A DNA stretch of 64,000 nucleotides from DASSQJ01 sp963773655 (GTDB taxonomy: Bacteria; Actinomycetota; Actinomycetes; Actinomycetales; Dermatophilaceae). Numbering within the stretch: the stretch's first letter is position 1; every line of letters starts with the position of its first letter. The notes below the pieces were generated by a model. It had not been told where the DNA came from. It was given only the letters and a program-made list of their open reading frames with translations, and did no database searches. The stretch covers positions 496,001 through 560,000 of the forward strand of contig CAVZBX010000001.1 of NCBI GenBank assembly GCA_963773655.1. Reading direction: 5' to 3'. Position numbers and translations under genes: made by a program. Of this stretch, positions 9,332 to 18,244 are shown one piece after another.

Positions 9332-10536
9332 TGCTCAGCAAGTCCTACGGCCTGCTCAACTTCCTCAACCGCTCGCACTCCCCGGTCTTCCGGCACGCGG
9401 TCGGTGCCGCCGCGTGGGCGGGGACGGTCGCCGTCTCCGGGAGGCCGTCCGTGGCGCGGCTGGTCCGGCGCGAGTTCGTGGCCGACGAGACGAAGTACGC
9501 CTTCCGGCTCGCAGGGTGGGTGCTGCGGCGCGGATGGCCGGGTCTGGAGACCGTGACCGACGACTTCTTCGACTTCACGACGAGTGCCGGACCGGAGGAC
9601 CTCGACGCGCTCGAGGCCTTCATCTCCTCGCGGGCCAGCAGGCTGCCCGAGCGCCTCTGGCGCGCCGACGACCTCTTCCTGCGGGCCGCCCGGATCCACC
9701 AGGCCCTGGACGCGGGGCGAACCGACGTCCAGGACCTCGTCGACGACTTCCGCCGCCGGGCCGACCTGCTGCTCGAGGAGCTCTCCGTGCCGACGGCCGT
9801 GCCGGCGCCACCGGCCCGGACGCGCACCGGGGACTTCTCGCTCGAGGACGCCCGCGCCGCCCTGCGCGACCTCGCAGACGCCCTACCCGTGGAGTCCTGG
9901 CCCTGGTACGTCATCTCCGGCACCTTCCTGGGAGTGGTCCGCGAGCACGGGTTCCTCGCCCACGACTACGACATCGACGTCGGCATCACCTACGACGCCG
10001 ATCTCGTCCGTCGCATGGTCGCGGTGCTCGAGGCGAACCCGCACTTCGTCGTCAAGAAGGTCGACGACGCGCAGACCGTGGTGGAGACGGCCCCCGGGCG
10101 GTACGCCCTGCGCCGAGACCTCGCGCTCGTCAAGCTCATCCACGCGAGCGGCATCAACGTCGACATCTTCGTCCACCACCGTGACGGCGAGGTGCTCTGG
10201 CACGGCTCGTCCATCCACCGGTGGGAGAACCGGGCGTTCGGACTGGTGCCCTACGAGCTGGCCGGGGTGGCCGTGCAGGGACCGGACGACCCGGAGCGCT
10301 ACCTCACCGAGAACTACGGTGACTGGCGGACCCCGGTCACCGAGTTCAACTGCACGACCGGCACACCCAACCTCGTCATCACGCGCAGCTTCCGCTCGGT
10401 GGCGCTCTTCCTCACCCGGCTCGCGCACTTCTCCACCGACGACCTGCGGGAGTACGACCGGCTGCGCGCGACGCTCGTGGCCGACGGCCTGCTCCGCGAG
10501 GACGACGGCCTGCTGCGCCTGGCGAGGGCCTTCTGA
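9331..10536 (+). CDS. LicD-family phosphotransferase-like protein
   Basis: Predicted 401 residues. The key segment at ~190-220, PWYVISGTFLGVVREHGFL followed by AHDYDIDVGI, matches the nucleotidyltransferase-fold core of LicD proteins (GT-LG-VR-x-G-F-x-x-x-D-x-D-I-D), with the metal-binding acidic residues kept. LicD enzymes attach phosphocholine or other phospho-groups to teichoic acids and glycans. The N-terminal ~180 residues are helical with no recognised domain. TGATG coupling to the TagF fusion supports a joint role in building or decorating the same polymer. The transferred group cannot be read; no choline-uptake or CTP:phosphocholine gene is visible here. Confidence 0.8.
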   Translation: MLSKSYGLLNFLNRSHSPVFRHAVGAAAWAGTVAVSGRPSVARLVRREFVADETKYAFRLAGWVLRRGWPGLETVTDDFFDFTTSAGPEDLDALEAFISSRASRLPERLWRADDLFLRAARIHQALDAGRTDVQDLVDDFRRRADLLLEELSVPTAVPAPPARTRTGDFSLEDARAALRDLADALPVESWPWYVISGTFLGVVREHGFLAHDYDIDVGITYDADLVRRMVAVLEANPHFVVKKVDDAQTVVETAPGRYALRRDLALVKLIHASGINVDIFVHHRDGEVLWHGSSIHRWENRAFGLVPYELAGVAVQGPDDPERYLTENYGDWRTPVTEFNCTTGTPNLVITRSFRSVALFLTRLAHFSTDDLREYDRLRATLVADGLLREDDGLLRLARAF

Positions 10537-10636
10537 TGCCGGCTCCCCGGCCGTCGCGCGCGGCTCGCGTATCCTCGGCTCGGCGTGCCCGGCCGGCGTG
10601 CCCGTACCGGACGACGACGGAAGCGAGGACCGCGCC

Positions 10637-11431
10637 ATGATCCAGCGGGTCGCCGCCGTCTGGAAGCGCCGCTCGATCGTCGCGACGCTGGTCCGGCGCG
10701 ACCTCAGGGTCCGGTACTCCCGCAGCGTCCTCGGGTACCTGTGGACGATCCTGGACCCGCTGCTCATGGCCAGCGTCTACTTCGTGGTCTTCACCTTCGT
10801 CTTCAAGGCCCAGCGGGTCGCCGACACCCCCTACTTCCTCTACCTGCTCTCGGGTCTGCTGTGCTGGCAGTGGTTCAGCAGCTCGATGACGGACACGACG
10901 AAGAGCCTGATCCAGGAGGCGCGCCTGCTGCGGTCGACGAACCTGCCGCGCGAGGTCTGGGTGGTCCGGGTCGTCGTCGCGAAGGGGATCGAGTTCGTGC
11001 TGTCCCTCCCGGTCCTCATCGCCTTCGTCATCTACTACGCCGCGGCCGGGTCGGCCGACCTCGACTGGGAGCTCGTCGTCTTCCCGCTGGGCGCGGTCAT
11101 CCAGTTCCTCCTGCTCATCGGGATCGGGCTGGTGCTCGCCCCGGTCACCGTCCTGGCCACCGACGTCCAACGCGTGGTGCGCATCTTCCTGCGCTTCTTC
11201 TTCTACCTCTCGCCGGTGCTCTACGGCACCTTCGCCGTTCCCGACCCGATGAAGCCCTTCCTGGCGCTCAACCCGCTCAACGGGATCCTCTCCCTCTACC
11301 GGGGCGGCCTGTTCGAGCGCGGGGTCGCCTGGGACCAGGTGGCGGTGAGCACGGGGATCACGGTGGTGCTGCTCCTGGTCGGCCTGCGGGTCTTCGCCCG
11401 GCTCGAGCGCCCGGTGCTCAAGGAGATCTGA
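10637..11431 (+). CDS. ABC-2 type polysaccharide/teichoic acid export permease (Wzm/TagG-like)
   Basis: Predicted 264 residues with about six membrane helices (for example LLMASVYFVVFTFVFKAQ; FVLSLPVLIAFVIYYAAAG; FLLLIGIGLVLAPVTVLATD) and the family-typical start RDLRVRYSRSVLGYLWTILD and PLNGILSLYRGGLF. Partner of the ATPase that follows immediately. Known role of the family: moving undecaprenyl-linked polymers across the membrane. I chose ATG 10637, preceded by GCGAGGACC as ribosome-binding site, 100 bases after the LicD-like gene. Confidence 0.92.
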   Translation: MIQRVAAVWKRRSIVATLVRRDLRVRYSRSVLGYLWTILDPLLMASVYFVVFTFVFKAQRVADTPYFLYLLSGLLCWQWFSSSMTDTTKSLIQEARLLRSTNLPREVWVVRVVVAKGIEFVLSLPVLIAFVIYYAAAGSADLDWELVVFPLGAVIQFLLLIGIGLVLAPVTVLATDVQRVVRIFLRFFFYLSPVLYGTFAVPDPMKPFLALNPLNGILSLYRGGLFERGVAWDQVAVSTGITVVLLLVGLRVFARLERPVLKEI

Positions 11432-12175
11432 ATGGGAGTCGTGATCAGCGCGGAGGGTGTCGGGGTGGAGTTCTACTCCTCGCGTCGGCGGAAGCTCCAG
11501 CTGCGGGAGATGCTCTTCCACGGACGGTCGGGCGCCGAGTCGAAGACCTTCTGGGCGCTGCGCGACGTGTCGTTCGACATCCGCGCCGGTGAGGCGGTCG
11601 GGCTCGTGGGAGCCAACGGGGGAGGCAAGAGCACGCTGCTGAAGATCATCGCCGGCGTGCTGCTGCCCGACGAGGGCCACGTGGACGTCGACGGCGGTGT
11701 CGCGCCCCTCATCGAGCTCACCGGAGGCTTCCGCGGTGAGCTCACCTGCCGGGACAACATCTATGTCCAGGCCGGGCTGCACGGGTTGTCGACGGACCAG
11801 ATCGACGAGCGCTTCGACGACATCGTCGACTTCGCGGGGCCGCAGATCCGGGCCGCCCTCGACCGGCCCTACCGTCATCTGTCATCGGGGATGCAGGTGC
11901 GTCTGGGCTTCGCCGTGATCTCCTCGCTCAGCGAGCCCATCCTCCTCGTCGACGAGGTGCTCGCCGTCGGCGACAAGCGCTTCCGCGAGAAGTGCTACGC
12001 CCGGATGGAACAGCTGTTGTCCGAGAACCGGACGCTCTTCCTCGTCTCCCACTCCGAACGCGACCTGAAGCGCTTCGGGACGCGCGGGCTGTACCTGCGC
12101 TCCGGCCGGCTCGAGATGGACGGCCCGATGGAGGAGGTCATCGAGCGGTACAACGAGGACCAACGCTCCTCGTGA
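11432..12175 (+). CDS. ABC transporter ATPase for polysaccharide/teichoic acid export (Wzt/TagH-like)
   Basis: Predicted 247 residues, a single nucleotide-binding domain: Walker A GANGGGKST, ABC signature HLSSGMQVRLGF, Walker B PILLVDEVLAVGD, and the switch His in LVSHS. The N-terminal stretch before Walker A (FYSSRRRKLQLREMLFHG) is typical of Wzt/TagH rather than importer ATPases. There is no C-terminal carbohydrate-binding extension, so it resembles the short teichoic-acid type. The ATG directly abuts the permease stop; the two genes form the exporter. Confidence 0.93.
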   Translation: MGVVISAEGVGVEFYSSRRRKLQLREMLFHGRSGAESKTFWALRDVSFDIRAGEAVGLVGANGGGKSTLLKIIAGVLLPDEGHVDVDGGVAPLIELTGGFRGELTCRDNIYVQAGLHGLSTDQIDERFDDIVDFAGPQIRAALDRPYRHLSSGMQVRLGFAVISSLSEPILLVDEVLAVGDKRFREKCYARMEQLLSENRTLFLVSHSERDLKRFGTRGLYLRSGRLEMDGPMEEVIERYNEDQRSS

Positions 12176-12207
12176 CACCCTGAGTGCAGCCGACGTCAGA
12201 GGGAGAC

Positions 12208-13803
12208 ATGTCCACCGCAACTCAGACGCGCCCCACCGATGCAGGTGCCGGTGTGGGCCCCGCCCACCGCTGGGCAGGAACGCCCACCTCCCGCAGGGAC
12301 GGTGTCGTGGCTGCGCTCATCGCCGTCGGCGTCATGGTCCTGGGCCTGCTGTTCCGCACCGGGCTGGTGCCGACCGACCCGTGGCGATACATGCAGTCGG
12401 CCAGGGACTTCCCCTCCGACGACTGGGTTCCGCTCGGCTACACCCGCTACGGCATCATCCTCGCGAACCTGCTGCCGCTGAAGCTGTTCGGCGAGGCGCA
12501 GGCGACCTTCTACTTCTGGCCGATCATCTCCTCGGGCGCGCTCGCGGCCGCCATCTACCTCATCGGCCGGCGGTGGTGGGGACCGCTGGCCGGTGCGATC
12601 GCGGTGGGTCTGTTCCTCGCGAACACCGTGGTGCTCCTGAACCTCTCCCGCGGCTACCCGGACATCATGTCCATGGCGATCACGATGTGGGCGCTGTTCC
12701 TCGCCCTGCTGGCTCGCGACCGCCTGGCCGTGGGGGGGCGCGCGGTCCTGCTCCTGCTCGCGGTCGGCGCCCTGCTGGGGTGGGGCTTCGAGGTGCGAGA
12801 GACCTCGATGTTCCTCTGGCCGGTCGTGCTCGTCGTGCTGTGGCACCGACCGTTCCCCTGGCGCACCCTGCTCATCGTGCTCGTCCCGCTGCTCGGTTGG
12901 GCCGCGCTGGACGTGGGCATCAGTGCCTGGGCCTACGGTGACCCGCTTCTGAAGATGCACACCCTCACCGGCAACGTCGTCCAGGTCTCGACCGACGCCG
13001 ACGGCGAGGTGGCGGCCGACAACATCGTCGGCAAGCCGCGCAGCTTCTACTTCCTCGTCACCCCGCGGGCGGTCCTCGGACTCGTCGACGGCCCCTGGAT
13101 CCTCGGGACCGCCCTCGTGGCCCTGCTCGGACTCCTCGTTCGCAACTGGCCCCTTCGGCTGCTCTCCGGCTCACTCGTGCTCGTCTACCTGCTCAACGTC
13201 CTCCCGGCCGGTGGTCTCGACCCGAGCAAGCCCCGTGGGAAGCTCGACGTGGCCCGGTACTGGATCCAGTACTTCCCCAGCGTGGCACTGGTCATCGGGG
13301 GCCTCACCGCCCTGGCCGTGGCCTGGGCGGTGCGCCGCTACGGGCTGTCCGAACCCGCGCGCCGGGGTGTGGCCGTCGGGGCAGCCCTCGCGCTGCTGGC
13401 CTACCCCGTTGTCACCGGCGCGCGGTACCTCGCCACGTTCCCCGCCTTCCCGCCCAGCGGGGGGGCCGCCCTCGAGGAGCTGCGCGGCCACCTGCGGGGC
13501 ACGGGGACACCGGACCAGGGGGTGTGGTCGGACTGGCACACGAAGCGGATCCTCCCGGCCTACCAGCGAGACCCACTCGGTGGTTCCCGGGTGTGGCTCG
13601 GCACCCCCAAGAGCCTGACGGGCGATGGGACGCCGGAGGAGGGGGACCTGGTGCTCCTGTACAGCGTCGGCTCCCCGACCTGCGGATGGTGCGAGCGGGC
13701 GCTGCAGCCGTGGTCGGACGAGAACCCGGACATTCCGTCGTCGTGGCAGCTGGTCTACGAGAGCGACAGCGAGAACCTCGAGCTGTACCGCGTCGGACCC
13801 TGA
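12208..13803 (+). CDS. Polytopic membrane protein, GT-C glycosyltransferase-like
   Basis: Predicted 531 residues with about 10 membrane helices and a large C-terminal extracytoplasmic domain from ~residue 400. The first loop carries PTDPWRYMQSARDF, an acidic motif placed as in GT-C (PMT/ArnT-like) polyprenyl-phosphate-sugar transferases, followed by a TRYG segment. I chose ATG 12208 because AGAGGGAG sits directly upstream; GTG 12184 lies in the same frame. Downstream of the exporter genes, it may add sugars to the polymer outside the cell, which is inference. Two Cys in SPTCGWCERAL may form a disulphide. Confidence 0.7.
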   Translation: MSTATQTRPTDAGAGVGPAHRWAGTPTSRRDGVVAALIAVGVMVLGLLFRTGLVPTDPWRYMQSARDFPSDDWVPLGYTRYGIILANLLPLKLFGEAQATFYFWPIISSGALAAAIYLIGRRWWGPLAGAIAVGLFLANTVVLLNLSRGYPDIMSMAITMWALFLALLARDRLAVGGRAVLLLLAVGALLGWGFEVRETSMFLWPVVLVVLWHRPFPWRTLLIVLVPLLGWAALDVGISAWAYGDPLLKMHTLTGNVVQVSTDADGEVAADNIVGKPRSFYFLVTPRAVLGLVDGPWILGTALVALLGLLVRNWPLRLLSGSLVLVYLLNVLPAGGLDPSKPRGKLDVARYWIQYFPSVALVIGGLTALAVAWAVRRYGLSEPARRGVAVGAALALLAYPVVTGARYLATFPAFPPSGGAALEELRGHLRGTGTPDQGVWSDWHTKRILPAYQRDPLGGSRVWLGTPKSLTGDGTPEEGDLVLLYSVGSPTCGWCERALQPWSDENPDIPSSWQLVYESDSENLELYRVGP

Positions 13804-13884
13804 GACGCCCTCGAGGGCTCGGCACTCCCGGGGCCGGGCGCCCGTCGCCCCCGCTCACTCCCTGGATCTGCTCCTCGATCTCCA

Positions 13885-14038
13885 CCTCGTCGAGGGCGAT
13901 CCGGCGGGCGAGAGGTCGGCGAGGATGTTGACGGCGTTCCACGGCGACCGGCCCCTGGCCCGCGAGGAGTCGGTGTCGAGGATGTGGGCCGGGCTCTCGG
14001 CGTAGCGGACGTCGAGCTCCCCGATCTGGTCCACGAGC
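13885..14038 (-). pseudogene. Chimeric remnant of a GT2 gene fused to a DUF2304 gene end
   Basis: Bases 13913-14038 match 16441-16566 (the 3' end of the GT2 gene) at 117 of 126 positions. Bases 13885-13912 match 16075-16102 (the 3' part of the DUF2304 gene) exactly over 28 bases. The ~340 bases between those parts in the intact locus are missing here. Conserved protein pieces remain (QIGELDVRYAESP; NAVNILAD; ARRIALDE), but the GT2 stop and the DUF2304 start are lost and HILYTDYS has become HILDTDSS. It is a decayed second copy with an internal deletion, in the same orientation as the intact pair. Confidence 0.8.
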
Positions 14039-14063
14039 GGACCAGCGCAGCACCTGGCGGAGC

Positions 14064-16043
14064 TCAACGCCGCAGGCACGTGAGGTCGTTGACGTCCCCT
14101 GCGGCGCTGAAGCCGGCGTCCTCCAACATCCCCACGGCTCGCTCCCGGGTGGACTCGACGCATGCGGTCCGGACGTCGAGGAGGTCGAGCTCCTCGGTGA
14201 GGGCCGACTCGGACACGGGCGGGCGCCCGTCGGCGAACTCCTGCAGCGAGTCCCGAGCAGCGGCGTGGGCCGCCGGGGTGTTCACATAGACTCGCAGGTA
14301 CAGTTGCCGCGCCGACACGGGGCGAATGTCCACCGTCAACGCTGCGAGGACACGGGAGGTGTCCCACGGGGCCAGGACCGTGTCACCCTCGTCGCTGATG
14401 CTCTCGATGAACTCGGCCTCCGTCAGGGCGCCGGCGGGCACTTTCCAGGTGAGTGGGTGGACGAACCTGGCGTCGACCTGCGAGGCCCCCACCCAGGCCC
14501 CGTCGACGAGTGGCACCAGGGCCACCGCTGCGGCGGCCGCCGCTGCCGCGGTGGCCGTCCCGACACGCCCGGACACCCGTGCCGCCGCCTCGGCGGCGGC
14601 GCCGACGGCGCCGGCGAGCAACACGGTGATCGGCACGACCCACCACATCCGCCACGCCACGGAGCCCAGACCCACCGCGTCGAGGATGTTGCGCACAGGC
14701 GGCAGCAGCGACAGGCCCACCGCGACCACCGTGGCCATGGCGGCCGCCCGGTGGGCTCGAACCCGCAGGCCGAGCAGGCCGAGACCGACCCCGAGGGCGG
14801 TCGCCACGAAGATGCCGCCCCCGGCGGGCACGGTGAACAGCGGATCGACTCCGTCCACCGTCGTGACCTCGAACCCCCGGGCCCTCATCTGCGCGATCGT
14901 CGGCACCTGGGGCTCCAGGAGCAGGGTCAGCGCCCCGAAGAGCAGGGGAACCACCAGCCACGACACCACGCGGAGCGCTCCGCGGACCTCCCGCAGCGCC
15001 AGACCCGCCACGGCGACGGCACCGAGCAGCACCGGGAGGAGGAACACCGCGGTGTTGGAGAGGCCGACAGCCGCGACGACCGCCGCACCGAGGAGCAGGT
15101 GGTTGCGCAGGCCACCGCGGGCCAGGAGGCGGGAGGCGAGGATGAAGACGAGGGGAAGGGCGATCGACACCAGCATGGACTTGCCCTGCCACATCCGTAC
15201 CCCGAAGAAGCTGCCCAGGCTGTAGCCGCTGGCACCGGTCGTCCACAGGTAGCCCACGACGCCGAGCAGAGCCAGGGCTGCGGCCCGGATCCTCGCCTCC
15301 GCCACGGCATAGGCGAGGACCAGCACGCCGAGGGCGGTCCCGGCGGGTGCCGCGAGGACGTAGGTGGCCGTCCCCGCCTCGATCCCGAGCACCCGCGCCA
15401 CTGCGCCGAGGAGGCCCTCGACCGAGTGGATCGGAGGTGAGTGGCCACCGATCGCGGGGAACACGTTGGGGCTGATCATGGTGTCGCGCAACGGGAACCG
15501 ACCGCGCTCGGCCACCCAGGTCGAGAGGTTGACGAAGTAGGCGTCGTCACCGTTGGGATTGGCCACGATCGACGCCAGGGCCGCACTCGCGCCGGCAAGC
15601 ACCCAGGCCGTCGGCCACAGCAACCGTGACGTACCGGTCGGCGGGTCGGCGTCCGGATCCTCTGGAGCCGCCCGGACCGGCTGCCGGAGCAGGATCAGCA
15701 GGAGCCCCGTGGCGGCGCCCCCGACAGCCAGCGCCACGGCGAGCTCCCGATGGCCGGTGGCCCCCAGCGTCGTCGACACGGCGGTGGTCGCCAGGACCGC
15801 GAGGACCATGGGCAGAGCCATGTGGGACGTCGGGAGTGCCCGCGACCGAGGTGGACGCCGACCGGCCAGGATGAGGACCGCGACCGTGACGAGCGCCGCG
15901 ACGACGAGGGTGGGGGTGGAGGGCAGGCCGGCGAACAGGGCGACCTGGTAGCACACGGTCCACACCGCCACGGCGACCACGGCCCCCACCACGAGGGCAC
16001 GTCCGAGCCGTTCGCAGAGGCTGGAGACCGCCGCCCAGCTCAC
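14064..16043 (-). CDS. Large polytopic membrane protein, possible GT-C type transferase
   Basis: Predicted 659 residues with 12 or more hydrophobic segments and an extracytoplasmic C-terminal tail ending NDLTCLRR. The loop PNGDDAYFVNLSTWVAERG before the central helices holds an acidic pair, as in GT-C enzymes, but I cannot name the family with certainty; DUF6077-like proteins are one possibility. GTG 16043 overlaps the stop of the DUF2304 gene by four bases (GTGA), so translation is coupled to the GT2-DUF2304 pair upstream. That suggests a membrane module: lipid-linked sugar made by GT2/DUF2304 and used by this protein. Confidence 0.65.
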   Translation of the reverse strand: MSWAAVSSLCERLGRALVVGAVVAVAVWTVCYQVALFAGLPSTPTLVVAALVTVAVLILAGRRPPRSRALPTSHMALPMVLAVLATTAVSTTLGATGHRELAVALAVGGAATGLLLILLRQPVRAAPEDPDADPPTGTSRLLWPTAWVLAGASAALASIVANPNGDDAYFVNLSTWVAERGRFPLRDTMISPNVFPAIGGHSPPIHSVEGLLGAVARVLGIEAGTATYVLAAPAGTALGVLVLAYAVAEARIRAAALALLGVVGYLWTTGASGYSLGSFFGVRMWQGKSMLVSIALPLVFILASRLLARGGLRNHLLLGAAVVAAVGLSNTAVFLLPVLLGAVAVAGLALREVRGALRVVSWLVVPLLFGALTLLLEPQVPTIAQMRARGFEVTTVDGVDPLFTVPAGGGIFVATALGVGLGLLGLRVRAHRAAAMATVVAVGLSLLPPVRNILDAVGLGSVAWRMWWVVPITVLLAGAVGAAAEAAARVSGRVGTATAAAAAAAAVALVPLVDGAWVGASQVDARFVHPLTWKVPAGALTEAEFIESISDEGDTVLAPWDTSRVLAALTVDIRPVSARQLYLRVYVNTPAAHAAARDSLQEFADGRPPVSESALTEELDLLDVRTACVESTRERAVGMLEDAGFSAAGDVNDLTCLRR

Positions 16044-16396
16044 GTGTCGTCGTCGGCGATCGACTGCAGGCGCGCCTCGTCGAGGGCGATCCGGCGGGCG
16101 AGCCGGGTGTAGGCGACCTGCATGTCGCGGAAGCGCAGGTACGTCGTGACCGTGAAGGACAGGAAGGCCACGACGAGGGCGTAGAGGACGACGTCCGTCC
16201 CACGGCTGACGCCGACGACGGTCGCGATCCGGTTCCAGACGTCCGGGAAGAGGATCGACACCACGGCGAAGCCGGCGAAGGCCAGCAGGCCGATGCGGCG
16301 AAGGGCCTGGCTGCGTTCCCCCCGGGAGCGGAACAGCCGAGTCGCGACCACGACGACGACGACGATGAGGACGACCTGGATGAGGACGATGTTCAC
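16040..16396 (-). CDS. DUF2304 family small membrane protein
   Basis: Predicted 118 residues with three hydrophobic segments (IQVVLIVVVVVVATRLF; IGLLAFAGFAVVSILF; VLYALVVAFLSFTVTTYL) and the soluble tail RLARRIALDEARLQSIADDD. DUF2304 proteins commonly sit next to a DPM1-type GT2 gene, as here, and are thought to help membrane association or carrier-lipid use; their activity is not established. Start GTG 16396; four-base overlap with the next gene. A 28-base piece of this gene's 3' part recurs in the remnant at 13885. Confidence 0.85.
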   Translation of the reverse strand: MNIVLIQVVLIVVVVVVATRLFRSRGERSQALRRIGLLAFAGFAVVSILFPDVWNRIATVVGVSRGTDVVLYALVVAFLSFTVTTYLRFRDMQVAYTRLARRIALDEARLQSIADDDT

Positions 16397-16427
16397 CGCA
16401 GAGTGCTCCTTCGCTCGGGTGCGGGCC

Positions 16428-17099
16428 TCATCGCAGGATGAGATCGGCGAGGATGTTGACGGCGTTCCACAGTGACTGGCCCTTGGCCCGCGAGTAGTCG
16501 GTGTAGAGGATGTGGACCGGGCTCTCGGCGTAGCGGACGTCGAGCTCCCCGATCTGGGCCACGAGCTCCGAGGCGTGGGCCATGCGGTTCTGCGTGATGT
16601 CGAGGCGGGCGACGACGTCGCGCGAGATCACCCGCAGACCGTTGTGGGCGTCGGTCAGCCGCGTGCCCGTCGTGAGGTTCGTGTACCCGACCGCGGCCTT
16701 GAGCACCAGGCTCTTGAGGAAGCCGGCCTCCGTGCGCTCGTCGAGGAAGCGGGAACCGAAGACCACGTCGAGGTGTTCCGAACGGGCGCGCTCGACCATC
16801 GTGACCACGTCCGCGACCTGGTGCTGACCGTCGGCGTCGAAGGTGACGACCCACCGCATGGTCGGGACGCTGAGGGCGTACTCGAAGCCGGTCTGGAGCG
16901 CGGCTCCCTGGCCGAGGTTCACCGGATGACGCACGACCACCGCGCCGGCCCGCGCGGCGGCGTCCGCACTGCCGTCGGAGGACCCGTCGTCGACGCACAC
17001 GACATGGGGGAAGGTCTCACGTGCCGTGCGCACGACGTCCCCGATGACCTGCCCCTCGTTGAAGAGCGGCACCACCAGCCACACGTCGTCGTTCGTCAT
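16428..17099 (-). CDS. Glycosyltransferase family 2 (dolichyl/polyprenyl-phosphate sugar synthase-like)
   Basis: Predicted 223 residues, a single GT-A domain: VVPLFNEGQVIGDVV, VVCVDDGSSDGSADAA, NLGQGAALQTGFEYAL, VVTFDADGQHQ (DXD region), FGSRF, and the acceptor-side LTDAHNGLRVISRDV. It has no membrane helices of its own and is paired with DUF2304. Likely role: making a polyprenyl-phosphate-linked sugar on the cytoplasmic face. ATG 17099 has no strong Shine-Dalgarno but has TAGGGT 7 bases upstream, so it is probably leaderless. The gene is divergent from the gene at 17171. Confidence 0.9.
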   Translation of the reverse strand: MTNDDVWLVVPLFNEGQVIGDVVRTARETFPHVVCVDDGSSDGSADAAARAGAVVVRHPVNLGQGAALQTGFEYALSVPTMRWVVTFDADGQHQVADVVTMVERARSEHLDVVFGSRFLDERTEAGFLKSLVLKAAVGYTNLTTGTRLTDAHNGLRVISRDVVARLDITQNRMAHASELVAQIGELDVRYAESPVHILYTDYSRAKGQSLWNAVNILADLILR

Positions 17100-17106
17100 C
17101 GGGGTC

Positions 17107-17112
17107 ACCCTA
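17107..17112 (-). promoter_or_regulatory. Leaderless -10 box for the GT2 gene
   Basis: TAGGGT on the minus strand with 7 bases to ATG 17099. It is one of two divergent TANNNT boxes in the 71-base gap 17100-17170. Confidence 0.5.
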
Positions 17113-17156
17113 GTCGGCGCCCGGGTGTGCCGTGACCGGCGGCTGCCGGGTGTCGC

Positions 17157-17162
17157 TAGCCT
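17157..17162 (+). promoter_or_regulatory. Leaderless -10 box for the gene at 17171
   Basis: TAGCCT with 8 bases to ATG 17171 and no Shine-Dalgarno. It is back to back with the GT2 promoter. Confidence 0.5.
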
Positions 17163-17170
17163 CGTCGACC

Positions 17171-18244
17171 ATGGAGGCCCAGAACCACTTCTACGGTCAC
17201 AGCGCGGCGTTGGCGGCCTACCTCGGCCGGCGACGCCCGAGCCACGTCCGGGGGCTGGTGCAGCACGGCTGGGCGTCGGTGTCCCCGGTCTCCACCCACT
17301 TCCGGGACTTCCCGGACGTGGGGGTCTCACCGCGCGACCCCCGCAGGCTGCTCGTCTGGTCGCACGACTCCCGGGCCTGGGACCCTGCCGAGGAGCGGCA
17401 CCGGACGACACCGATCGGCGCGCAGTTCGCCTACCTCGCCGCGGCGGCCGGCGCACCGCCGTCGCCGCGTGACGAGCGCGACCGGGTCGTCCTCATGCCC
17501 GTCCACGGGATCGAGACCCAGCGCGTCCGCGGGGACCACGCCGCACTGGCGCAGGGCTGGCGCGACGCCGAGGGCCCCGCGACCGCCTGCCTCTACGCTG
17601 CTGACGCCGCCGACCCGGACATCCTCTCGGCGTACACCGCAGCGGGCCATCGCTGCGTCGTGCTCGGCGGCCGGCTCGAGGCCGACTTCCTCTGGCGCCT
17701 GTGGACCCTGCTCGGACGCGCCGACCGAGTGGTCTCGAACCGGCTCTCCACGCCGGTGCTGTACGCGGCCCATCTCGGCGCCGACGTCGCGGTGTACGGG
17801 GACGCCCTGCGCCTCGACGGCGAGTCGGCGGAGCAGAACGACCGCGTGCGCGAGCTGTGGCCCGAGCTGCACACGGAGCACGTGGCGCCCGGCGTCGTGG
17901 GCGACATCGTCGACCGGGAGCTGGGTCTGTCCGCGATGCGCCCACCCGCCGAGCTCGAGCGGCTGCTCGGCTGGGACCGGAGCACGGCCCGTCCGGCCGT
18001 CGCCTACTGGACGACGTCGGTCGCGCAACGCACGCTCGTCAACCTCAGACGGAAGGCTGCCGCGCCCGCCGCGCCCGCGGCGCCGCCGGGCGACGAGGAC
18101 GTCGAGGGGCTCTCCCTCGTCCAGTGGCTGCGGGCGGCCACGACCTACCTGCCCAGGCCGCTCCCACGGTCGGTGACCCCGCCCGGACGGGTCCGGGAGC
18201 CGATCGGCGTGCCGCTGCCGTCCGGGGGCGGTGTCAGCGCGTGA
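17171..18244 (+). CDS. Uncharacterised cytoplasmic protein, candidate surface-glycan transferase
   Basis: Predicted 357 residues, no signal peptide or membrane helix. I do not recognise the family. It opens with MEAQNHFYGHSAALAAYLG and has a two-domain look: a first half with RGLVQHGW and RLLVWSHDSRAW, then a Rossmann-like half (RCVVLGGRLEADFLWRLW; RADRVVSNRLSTPVLYAAHL; ADVAVYGDALRLDG) that resembles GT-B nucleotide-sugar enzymes. It lies between a sugar-carrier GT2 and the flippase/Pse genes. It is the only unassigned soluble gene in this stretch, which makes it a candidate for the missing nonulosonate transferase. That is inference. The 3' end overlaps the convergent flippase gene by 11 bases. 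Confidence 0.6.
   Translation: MEAQNHFYGHSAALAAYLGRRRPSHVRGLVQHGWASVSPVSTHFRDFPDVGVSPRDPRRLLVWSHDSRAWDPAEERHRTTPIGAQFAYLAAAAGAPPSPRDERDRVVLMPVHGIETQRVRGDHAALAQGWRDAEGPATACLYAADAADPDILSAYTAAGHRCVVLGGRLEADFLWRLWTLLGRADRVVSNRLSTPVLYAAHLGADVAVYGDALRLDGESAEQNDRVRELWPELHTEHVAPGVVGDIVDRELGLSAMRPPAELERLLGWDRSTARPAVAYWTTSVAQRTLVNLRRKAAAPAAPAAPPGDEDVEGLSLVQWLRAATTYLPRPLPRSVTPPGRVREPIGVPLPSGGGVSA

Noticed and set aside
12184..12207. Upstream GTG start for the GT-C-like gene
   Set aside because: ATG 12208 has AGAGGGAG at proper spacing; the GTG would place that site inside the coding region.
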